NCBI GenBank assembly: GCA_949130495.1
Contig: OX422207.1
Span: 834,060,073 to 834,124,072, forward strand
Direction: 5' to 3'
From: Sambucus nigra
Taxonomy: Eukaryota; Streptophyta; Magnoliopsida; Dipsacales; Adoxaceae
Length of the DNA: 64,000 nt
The notes beneath the pieces were generated by a model. The model was given only the letters and a program-made list of their open reading frames with translations, was not told where the DNA came from and ran no database searches. Below are positions 10,782 to 20,036 of the stretch, piece after piece. The translations under genes and the position numbers were made by a program. Each line of letters opens with the position of its first letter. The stretch's first letter is position 1.

Positions 10782-12237
10782 ATGGCTACCAAAAGATCCA
10801 AACAACAACTTGATGAGATTCAAGAGTTGAGGTAAGAACTAGGTCACAAAATGGATCAACAATCCGTAGATTTCAACAAGAAATTTGATGCACTCCTCCA
10901 ACTACTTTCTACGCCACAACAAACCCCCACAACCACCTCACTACAACCCATACATGCTGCCCTACCCCATTACAGCCCCTCTAACCCCTCCACCAATCAC
11001 CTCACTTCCCCATTACCCCTACCTCTTGTAGAGCCCACCCTAACCCACCACACCCCAGTCACCTATCCTCCAGCAGCCCCCTCGACACATTCGACCACCC
11101 GAAACCCCTTTCCAGCCCCGTAGCCACCTTATACCCCCACGACTTGCGTATGACCCTGAGCAACCCATGGAGTTCCCTCTATGACCCTCAAAACCCACCC
11201 CCGAAGCCCCCATGATGTCCCGACTACCTCTGATGGCAATCCGAGCCCCTAGCTCCCCGAAAAACTCCCTCACCTAGTCACCCTAGCCCCAAACCCTAGC
11301 GAGGTTGTTCTAAACCCCCTCCCACCCCATTTCGACCCCCAAAACCTCTCTCCCAACTCACCCCAAGCCTGGAATGCCCTTACCCAATTCTACCCCCACC
11401 TTTTGGTCCATTCACCTCCTTCCCACCACCACCTGACCCCTCATCCTTTTTTGGGTCTCATGCCCACCTTATACCACCATCCAACCACCTACTTACACCC
11501 TCCTCCCCCAATTCATCCAACCATAGCATTACCCACTCCAATTTTACCCAAAAGCCTTGCCCCAATTTAGATCCCAACCCCTACGGTGCATTTGACTACT
11601 CCGGAGTCCTCAACCACCTTAGTAAGGCTCCTAATTACCCCATACCCCCGCCTTCACACCATGCACCTTCCCACCACGCCCTCTCACTACTACATTCGGG
11701 ATAATCCTTGTCCTCCTTCGAGTTTAGGGATGGCCACCCCAGTATTTTGGATTGGATGCCTCTACCCGATGCACCCCATCATGCTCTGCTTCGAGATCGA
11801 TGGTGTTTCTATTGCAGTGAGCTTGGCCATTTGATAGGCGCTTGCCCTCACTACCCCCAGCACGATCAACCTCTTCATCCACCGCCTGTATAGATACCTC
11901 CCCCTCTTGTTGATATTGTTCCACCTGTGCCAGGCAACGTAATGGGTAGTGATGCTCATCAGGATGAGGGGCCCCTCTCTATGGCCCTTCAGCTGCTCTC
12001 CCGGAGCCTCCATGGGGATATCCACATAGATGTGCCCATGTTTAACGAATGGTTCTCTCCAAATGCCATAGTTGATTGGTTAGCTTTGATGGAGACAGTT
12101 TTGGAGTAAGGCCGCTATTATGTTCTCCTTGCAGCCACTAAGTTTCAGGCTTTTATGCTGATTTGGTGGAATGACCTCTGCTACCGCCGCACGGCGGCGG
12201 GATTACCTCCTATTCAGACTTGTCCAGGGTTGAAGAC
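10782..12237 (+). pseudogene. Outer element gag, first part
   Basis: Gag packages retrotransposon RNA. Translation from ATG 10782 starts MATKRSKQQLDEIQELR and shows a Gln-rich coil, then a long Pro/Thr/Ser-rich stretch (about 10920-11580). From 11708 one frame contains a zinc knuckle CFYCSELGHLIGAC (CX2CX4HX4C), then 'FNEWFSPNAIVDWLALMETV' and, after a stop, 'FQAFMLIWWNDLCYRR', the start of a retrotransposon gag capsid-like domain. It is interrupted at 12237 by the Tekay element and continues at 22998. Several stops and shifts make it non-functional. Confidence 0.75.
12233..12237. repeat. Target-site duplication AAGAC (left)
   Basis: AAGAC recurs at 22993-22997, just outside the right Tekay LTR. 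It dates the Tekay insertion as later than the outer element. Confidence 0.9.
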
Positions 12238-15193
12238 TGTAATACCCCACATTTTTTATCGATATTTATTTATGGGATTAATTAAATTAAATGTGAATTA
12301 ATTGAAAATTAATCCGGATAAAATACTAACGAGATGTGAGTTGGTATTTGATTATAATGTGTATATATGGAAATATATGAATATTAGAAATATTGAATTT
12401 ATCGTGAGAGAGAAATACGGCAATTTGGGAAATTTTGTTGGGACGCGCGTGACAGTCGCGTCAGGAAAATATTCAGTTTAATTAAAATGTGAATTTTATT
12501 TTTATTAACCATATGGTCATTTTAAGTGCGCCAACGTGTCCGGAAGGGTCGAAATAGTCAGTAAATACTAGCCGGGGGTTTAGTTTGGGTCCCGGGGCAT
12601 TTTTGGGCCATACCGGCAACCCAAAAGGGTAGTTTGGTAATTTTGGAAATTTGGTAATTAAAACCCACGAAAATCAGACTTTAATTACAACTTATCATTA
12701 AACCCACTAACCCATTTCCAACCCCAATCTAAGTAGTGGGCTACGGGAGAAGTTGAGAAACTATTTCTAACTTGCCAAAAACCAACCCCCACCTCCATTG
12801 TCATCATCTTTAGAGAAGAACTTGTAGAGAGAGAGAGAAAAGAGAACTCTGCAGAGAGAGAGAGAACAATTCAACCTTCAAGATTCAACATCAAATTCAG
12901 AGAAAGATTAGAGGCAAGTGATTTAATTACAATTGATTCAATGTTATGCTTTTCCATGTTTAGGGAAATTATCGAATTTATCTTGAAAGATTGATATAGA
13001 CCCAAGTATTTGAAGATTAAAACTATGAACTATGTTAGGAATTGCATGTAGACATATTCTGGATGAATTATGAATTCAAAATATGACCCTTGATGATCTA
13101 AAAACGGATTTCAGAAGAGATTTATTAATGTTCTTGAAAGAAATAGAAAACTAGGTTTCTTGATGAAGTTTTGATCCAAACAAAGCCCTTGGTTGATGAA
13201 TTATTGATTTTAGAACGTTAACAATGTTGTAGGATGGTTGTATGACGATATTATAACGTTATATTAGAGTTTCATGCTTTATAATGGAGGTTTGGAACGA
13301 TTTGAGGACTGCAAAACGAAGCAGTCCGTAGCCTACCTGGTGCAATCGATCGATCGACATTCATCAGTCGATCGATCGACCACCATCGATCGATCGAAGT
13401 TCAAGGTCGATCGATCGACCTTCCCAGAATGAGTGAAATTTCCCTAGTTAAATTTTAATGATGTTAACCCTTAGAAAATATTATTGGAGACTTTATGAAT
13501 ATCCTTAGACTTAAGGAAGACCAGTAGGTATGGTTATAAAGTTTGGATCGTAATTAGAATTCAATTTGAGGAATTATTCTAAAAGCTGATGAAATTCGAT
13601 GAGTGAGATAATATTAGAGTTAAAAGACTAAATTTGAATAAATTGATGAAATGAGGTTTGGGGCAGAAGTAAGGACCTTAAGAATAATGATGTTATATGT
13701 GGGAATAATAGGAAACTTATTAATCCTTTTGAGATAGGTTTTAAGTACAAGAAACTATGACGTGAGATGTGTCGACAGTCTACATTTTATATTATCGGAA
13801 GACTTAAAATGTATAAAATTGGAATAATGGTATAAGGATGTAGAATGTACCTTTATTAATATTGAGACATCTAAGATGTGTGAATGCTTAGTATATAATT
13901 TTATGTGTATGACATACCTACCATACTTGCTATCATAGGAGGTTTACGATCTCTTAGGGCCATCTCATCCTTGTATGCCCGGATTTAGATTGGTACCTTA
14001 AGAACATAATACTAGAATGACTTATTTGTGAGTTAATAAGTCAGCTGACTATGGAGCGTAGGTATGTACGTGACCCATGGATATGTTGTATTATGCTCGC
14101 CTCCATTTTTTTTGTGTTGTGCTTATTCTAACAATTCCTGAGAGATTCGGAATTTGTAATCCTTATGTACGTGATGTACCCGGATGGATAGCAGAGTATG
14201 TGTGCACCAGAGCTTAGCCTCGGGGTGCTTATATTGTATATTTATGATGTGAATAATATACGGTCAAATGAAAAGGAATTGTCATGTTTAATTATGAGAA
14301 TAATTAATAGTAACTCCTTGAGAAAATAAATAAGGGGCTAACCTCCAGTAAACGAAAATGCTTATAATTGAGAATCTGAGTTTAAGCAAAGCTATTTATT
14401 TAAGTGATAACATTGGGAATTCATATTGTGAATCGAGTAGTTGGGTTAAAACTTATGGTGGGTTAGTTAGAAACAAATAACACATGAATGGGTACAGGAA
14501 CGTTAGGAGTGCACAGTTAGACGAGAGGTGAGTATTTCATGTGAGAGCACGTCCTAACATGTATTTTGCATTCATTGTTTTAAATGTAATTAAAGCACTT
14601 GCTGTTTTTAAAATACTCTCCACTTTCGGGCTCTGACCCGTTTGCTTTCAATTCTATTTTTTTGTAAAAACCTTTTAGGTGCCCAGCCACAAGGACACCA
14701 TGCATAGTATTTCCATTCAGGTGACGAGTTGTAGCTGTTGTGGAAGTTACAGGGCTTTGACAGTAGACGCCTCTTTTCTAGTCTTGACTCCATATTCAGT
14801 TTCATCATTGTAGGGCATGTCGCCCATTTCTTTAGAGACATTTTTATATTTCAGTTATTCAGACTTTGGTTTGTAATTAATTCAGGATGCAGACTTGTTT
14901 TATTTATTTCCATATTGGGATTGTTGTGAGGAGTATTTCCTCTAGACTCTTTATTACTTGTTGATTACACTATTGGGACTTTTTGTGAATTGTTATGTTA
15001 TTCTTTCATAATTCATTTATTGCATGTTAATCAGATTTAATTTAAAATTTGACATCTTACTTTTTAAATACTAGGTGGTTAGTAATCATTAAAATGTTTT
15101 CGACAGTGATGCTATTAACTGAACCAACTTGACATTTTGTATTAATTTAATAATGGAGTAGCTACCCGGTATTTAATTAGTCGGGGTGTCACA
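12238..15193 (+). repeat. Tekay-like 5' LTR (2956 bp)
   Basis: Begins TGTAATACCCCACATTTTTT and ends GGGTGTCACA. It holds GA-rich runs (about 12826-12868) and a four-fold CGATCGATCGA cluster (13344-13421). Its near-twin at 20037-22992 has the same length. Confidence 0.95.
13344..13421 (+). repeat. Four-fold CGATCGATCGA cluster in 5' LTR
   Basis: Four self-complementary (T)CGATCGATCGA units, about 20-25 bp apart, separated by short unrelated spacers. The cluster is preserved exactly in the 3' LTR (about 21143-21220). Confidence 0.9.
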
Positions 15194-15194
15194 G

Positions 15195-15207
15195 ATGGTA
15201 TCAGAGC
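15195..15207 (+). other. Primer-binding site of the Tekay-like element
   Basis: ATGGTATCAGAGC, the tRNA-iMet complement, starts two bases after the 5' LTR end (15193). Confidence 0.85.
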
Positions 15208-15376
15208 ATCAGGTTCTAGTGTCCTTTTGGATCTGTACGGCTTATTATGTTTCCGCTGAGCTTTCTTTGATGTAGAGCCCTATATTTTAGGACTGTTGTA
15301 TTCTTTTATGTATGCTTCGCTTTTCAGCTATTTTAAGTTTATAACTGCGAACTTATTGAGTTTACTCTTATTTCAG

Positions 15377-16501
15377 ATGCCTCCACGACGTGCGCAGCGA
15401 GTTCCTAGGGATGCACAGCCAGAGCCCCAGCCAGCGCCGGTACAGGGCACCATGAATGTCGCTGAGGTTGCAGCCGTTGTAGCCCAAGCGGTAAATGCCG
15501 CTCTTGCCGTTGTACAGCAGGCACCACCTCAGGCGCCAGTAGCCGCACCAGTTCAGGCACATGCATTCCCGTCTACTTGGGAACGTGTTCGTGATGCTTT
15601 TCAGAAAGCACACCCTCCGGAGTTCGCAGGTAGCTCCGATGTTGTGGTATCTAGTCAGTGGAGGAAAGATATTCAGAGGCACTTGAGGATGTATGAGTGC
15701 ACCGATGTTCAGAGGCAGATACTAGCTACTTTCAAGCTAGTGGGAGCTGCATTGCAGTGGTGGGAGTCTATTACCACCGCAGAGGAGAGAGATACTCTCA
15801 CGATACAGGAGTTCTGGGTGCGGTTTGACCGCAAATATTTTCCGTCAGCTGTTCACACGGAGATGAGAAGGAAGTTGATGAACCTCAAGCAGGAGGGAAA
15901 GACTGTGGCCGAGTATGAGGCCGAATTCACTAACTTGCTAAACATTGTTCCGGATGAGATACCGTCGGAAGAGAAGAAGATTCAGAAGTTCACAGATGGA
16001 TTGACTTGGAGGATCCGTCAGCATTTGTTAGGGAATATCTCTTTAGCCACTTACTCTGATGTGGTTAATGTTATACTGCTACACTATCAGGATCACCGCT
16101 TTCACATGGCTGAGAGCAAGAGATCAGGAGAGTCCAGCTATCAGGGCAGGACTGGAGGAAACGGTGCCAGTGGGGCACAATCTGTTCAGGGGCAGAGGCA
16201 GAGTGACCAGGGTTCTCAGCAGGGGGATCATAAGAGGTTCAGATCTGGAAATTTCAGGCAAGGACAGGAAGGTTTTAGGCAGGGTCATCAGGGTCCGAAT
16301 GGCCATCAGGGCCATCAGGGTCAGAATGGTCAACAGCAGTTTCAGCCGGGCCAAGGGAGGAATGGTAACGGCCACCAGGGCCGAGGGCAGCCGGGACAGC
16401 GAGGGGGAAACTTCCAGGGGAAGTGTTTCATTTGTGGTAAAATTGGCCACAAACGTCAGGATTGTCCTGATAAGGGCAGGGCCCCACAGCAGCAGCAGTA
16501 G
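15377..16501 (+). CDS. Tekay-like Gag, 374 residues
   Basis: Gag forms the virus-like particle and binds element RNA. The chosen start is MPPRRAQR at 15377, the usual start for this lineage; an in-frame ATG at 15296 would add 27 hydrophobic residues not expected in Gag. A Pro/Ala-rich N-terminus leads into the capsid domain (WERVRDAFQKAHPPEF, then ALQWWES and FWVRFDRKYFP), followed by a Gly/Gln/Arg-rich linker and a zinc knuckle CFICGKIGHKRQDC (about residues 350-363). The frame is uninterrupted to a TAG after a glutamine run. Since pol continues in the same frame, that TAG may be a mutated CAG. Confidence 0.85.
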   Translation: MPPRRAQRVPRDAQPEPQPAPVQGTMNVAEVAAVVAQAVNAALAVVQQAPPQAPVAAPVQAHAFPSTWERVRDAFQKAHPPEFAGSSDVVVSSQWRKDIQRHLRMYECTDVQRQILATFKLVGAALQWWESITTAEERDTLTIQEFWVRFDRKYFPSAVHTEMRRKLMNLKQEGKTVAEYEAEFTNLLNIVPDEIPSEEKKIQKFTDGLTWRIRQHLLGNISLATYSDVVNVILLHYQDHRFHMAESKRSGESSYQGRTGGNGASGAQSVQGQRQSDQGSQQGDHKRFRSGNFRQGQEGFRQGHQGPNGHQGHQGQNGQQQFQPGQGRNGNGHQGRGQPGQRGGNFQGKCFICGKIGHKRQDCPDKGRAPQQQQ

Positions 16502-17095
16502 GGTGCTCGACACGAGCCACAAAGGCCTATGTTTCCCGCTGCCCTCCCAGCACCACCCCAGATGGCAGCACTACCACCCATTCCAGCGGTCCCAGTTCAG
16601 CAGGGGCAACTTTAGTATGGGAGAGTGTATCAGCTTCAGCATGCCGCAGCCCCTCAGGATCCACCGGCCATTGAGGGTATGTTCTCTATTCAGGGGACTA
16701 TGGTGAGCATTTTATTTGACACGGGGGCTACACACTATTTTATTGCTATGAGATTTGCACGCACCATTGGGTTATTAGACACCGCAGAGAGCACCGCTAC
16801 TTGTGTAGACTCACCGTTGAGTAAGGGTTCCATGATTTCGCTTATGAGTAGAGGTGTGGGTGTAGAGATCGGGAGGTTTACTTTACCCGCTGATATGTTA
16901 GTGTTAGAGATGACCGAGTATGATGCCATTATTGGTATGGATTGGCTAGTTGCGTACCAAGCCATGATTGACTGTTTTAGTAGGAGTATTATCTTTGCCA
17001 TTCCCGAGCAGGAGATGTTTTTAGTGGTGATGCCTCGCCCTGAGGGAGAATCGTCCACTCATTTGTACTACATAGAGTAGGAGACCTCTAAGGAA
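16502..17095 (+). pseudogene. Tekay-like protease region
   Basis: Same frame as gag. A second TAG at 16613-16615 separates a Pro-rich linker from the protease. The aspartic-protease motif is LFDTGATHYF (about 16714-16743), followed further on by IIGMDWLV, the second conserved strand. A TAG at 17078-17080 splits protease from RT. The enzyme would mature the Gag-Pol polyprotein. Catalytic residues are intact; only the nonsense changes break it. Confidence 0.85.
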
Positions 17096-18025
17096 GTGGT
17101 GATACCACTTGATTCGATACCCGTTGTTAGTGAGTTCGCCGATGTATTTCAGGATATACCTGGACTACCTCCGAGTAGGGAGATAGATTTTGTGATTGAT
17201 TTGACTCCGAGAACTCGGCCTATTGCCCGCGCACCTTACCGTATGGCTCCAGCTGAGATGAGAGAGTTACGGGATCAGATTGAGCAGTTGTTGGGTCAAG
17301 GGTTTATCCGGAGGAGTACTTCGCCGTGGGGTGCCCCTGTGTTATTCGTAAAGAAGAGGGATGGATCGTTGAGGTTGTGTGTGGATTACCGGGAGTTGAA
17401 TAAGGTGACGATACGGAATAAGTATCCGTTGCCCCGAATCGATGACTTATTCGACCAGTTGAGAGGAGCTTCTTTCTTCTCAAAGATTGATTTGCGATCG
17501 GGATACCATCAGTTGCGTATCAGGGAGGAGGACGTCTCGAAGACTGCTTTCTTAACGAGATATGGTTCCTACGAGTTTCGGGTTATGCCTTTTGGTTTGA
17601 CCAACGCTCCAGCAGTGTTTATGGACTTGATGAATAGGGTGTTCAGAGAGTTCCTAGATCAGTTCGTCATTGTCTTCATTGATGATATTCTGGTTTACTC
17701 CCAGACAGAGGAGGAGCACGCCGAGCATTTGAGGCAGGTTTTGCAGACGCTACGTCAGAACGAGTTGTATGCAAAGTATGAGAAGTGTGGGTTTTGGCTG
17801 AAGGAGGTTCAGTTTTTGGGGCATATCATTTCGGACCGGGGGATATCTGTTGATCCGGGGAACGTATCCACGGTGAGGGAGTGGGGACATCCCACGACAC
17901 CGACTGAGATCCGTAGTTTCTTGGGCTTAGCAGGATACTACAGGAGGTTTATTCGGGGTTTCTCCAAGATAGCGGGTCCCATGACACATCTGACTCGTAA
18001 GGGTGTGCCATCATCTGGAGTGATG
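17096..18025 (+). pseudogene. Tekay-like reverse transcriptase
   Basis: Copies element RNA into DNA. The frame contains the classic Ty3/gypsy RT blocks: [60 protein letters not shown], and the catalytic FIDDILVYS near 17675-17701, then GHIISDRGI and [12 protein letters not shown]. The domain itself is free of stops. A one-base loss around 18005-18020 shifts the frame before RNase H. Confidence 0.92.
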
Positions 18026-18585
18026 CCTGTCAGTTGGCATTCGATGAGTTGAAGGACAAATTGACCTCAGCACCTGTGTTAGCATTGCCGAGACCGGAAG
18101 TTGAGTACCTAGTTTACACCGATGCGTCCTTACAGGGACTTGGAGGTGTATTGCAGCTGGAGATTCAGGCCATAGCTTATGCTTCCCGTAAGCTTAAGCC
18201 TCACGAGAAGAATTACCCCACCCATGACTTGGAGTTAGCGGCAGTGATATTTGCCCTTCGGATTTGGAGACATTATCTTTTGGGGGAGAAGTTTCGATTT
18301 TTCACGGACCACAAGTTCCTACAGTACCTGTTCACGTAGAAGGAGTTGAATATGCGGCAACGGAGGTGGCTTGAGTTTGTGAAGGACTATCAGTTTGATA
18401 TCCAATATCACCCAGGGAAGGCTAACGTGGTAGCAGACGCGTTGAGTCGTAGGCCAGTAGATGAAGTGGCAGGGATGTGGAAGGCAAAGTGGAAGGAGTT
18501 GGGACACCAGGATGCAGTGGCCCGATCATTCATGTCGCTGATGACTGTTACACCGCAGATTGTCACGAGAGTGGTAAAGGCATAA
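18020..18585 (+). pseudogene. Tekay-like RNase H
   Basis: Lies one frame back from RT after the shift. Key text: [33 protein letters not shown] (first catalytic Asp), [21 protein letters not shown] in two blocks (catalytic Glu region), [12 protein letters not shown] (Asp), and after a TAG at 18337-18339, [10 protein letters not shown] and [15 protein letters not shown], the RNase H end. A TAA at 18583-18585 follows. It removes RNA from the RNA:DNA hybrid during reverse transcription. Confidence 0.88.
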
Positions 18586-19625
18586 GCAGATGACTCGTTC
18601 TGTCAGGAGCAGATAGTTCGATTATTAGCAGAGGGAGCCGAGTCCTATACCGTTAGCTCAGACGGGGGATTACGCTTCAATGGGAGACTGGTAGTTCCGG
18701 AAGGGGAGGAATGGCGACACGAAGTGATGGTAGAGTCGCACGGCTCACGGTTCGCGGTACATCCCGATGGGGACAAAATGTACCAAGACATGAGACGTCA
18801 GTATTGGTGGAGCGGGATGAAGAGAGATATTACCGTGTTTATTTCTAAATGCGCCACTTTTCAGCTGGTAAAAGTGGATCATCAGAGACCGACAGGACTT
18901 CTACAGCCATTAGAGGTCCCGATGTGGATGTGGGAGAGCATATCCATGGACTTTATCACGGGGTTGCCTACGTCACAGAGGGGTCACGACTCCATTTGGG
19001 TAATTGTGGACAGGTTGACCAAAATTGCTCATTTTCTACCCGTAAGGACAGACTACACTACGGGACAGTATGCCCAGCCTTTTATTGCAGAAATAGTGAG
19101 ACTTCATGGTGTGCCCCTAAATATCGTGTCTGACCGAGATAAGATATTTGTTTCACGGTTTTGGGAGAGTTTTCAGGAGGCCATGGGTACGGAATTGCGA
19201 TTGAGTATGGCTTATCATCCGCAGACCGATGGGAAAACCGAGCGTACCAATCAGATGTTGGAGGATATGTTGCGTATGTGCATCATTGATTTCGAGGGTG
19301 GATGGGAGCAGTATCTTCCACTGGTGGAGTTTGCTTACAATAACTCCTACGAATTCACTATTGGCATGGCTCCATTTGAGGCGTTGTACAGTAGACCTTG
19401 TCGTTCCCCAGCATGTTGGTTGGAGGTGGGGAACAACAAAATACTTGGGCCGAAAGTGATTCAGGATACTTCGGCGAGGATAGAATTGATACGGAGTCGC
19501 ATTCGGGTAGCTCAGGATCGGCAGAAGAGCTATGCTGATGCGAAGAGGTTCTTCAGGGAGTTCCAAGTGGGGGACCAGGTTTTACTCAGAGTATCTCCTA
19601 TGAAGGGGATTATGCGATTTGCGAT
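18586..19625 (+). pseudogene. Tekay-like integrase
   Basis: Inserts element DNA into the chromosome. The N-terminal zinc-binding His-His-Cys-Cys is damaged: the last Cys is Phe (KCATFQ instead of the usual CxxC). The catalytic triad is present: Asp in SMDFITGLP, Asp in VSDRDKIF, Glu in DGKTERTNQ. The GPY/F-like segment begins near 19600 but a frameshift near 19615 moves the reading to another frame. Confidence 0.88.
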
Positions 19626-19994
19626 TTGTCACCGAGATATGTGGGGCCATTTCCTATCATCGAGCGGATTGGGTCTGTTGCCTATAGACTTGGATTACCG
19701 GAACATTTACATCGGATTCATGATGTGTTTCATATTTCCTCGCTAAGGAAATATCTTAGCGATGATTTGGCTCATTCTCACATTGCTTTGGAGGACATCG
19801 ATCTCCAGCCCGATAGCTCCTACGAGGAGGGGCCGATTACTATTTTGGACAGAAGTGAGCGAAAACTGTGGTCAAAGATAGTTCCTTTAGTACGTGTTCA
19901 GTGGCGGCATCATAATGTCGAGGAGTCCACATGGGAGCGCGAGGATGAGATGTGCGAACGTTATCCAGAGTTATTTATACCAGTTACTTTCTAG
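19626..19994 (+). pseudogene. Integrase C-terminus with chromodomain
   Basis: Continues integrase after the shift: SPRYVGPFPIIERIG (GPY/F module), HDVFHISSLRKY, and at the end VQWRHHNVEESTWERED then RYPELF, a chromodomain. In chromoviruses this module steers insertion towards particular chromatin. Ends at TAG 19992-19994. Confidence 0.88.
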
Positions 19995-20022
19995 TTCCGA
20001 ATTTCTGGATGAAATTCTGTTA

Positions 20023-20036
20023 TTAGGGGGGAAGTA
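20023..20036 (+). other. Polypurine tract of the Tekay-like element
   Basis: Purine-rich TAGGGGGGAAGTA-like run immediately before the 3' LTR; primer for plus-strand DNA synthesis. Confidence 0.75.

Noticed and set aside
13344..13421. CRISPR-like array
   Set aside because: Four short palindromic words with 10-bp spacers inside a plant LTR, duplicated in the other LTR; no array features.
15296..15376. Upstream ATG extending Tekay Gag by 27 hydrophobic residues
   Set aside because: The lineage's Gag normally starts MPPRR at 15377; the extension lies between primer site and Gag and looks like leader sequence.
16059..16706. 215-residue ORF overlapping Tekay gag
   Set aside because: It is an out-of-frame shadow of the Gly/Gln-rich part of gag, with no domain of its own.
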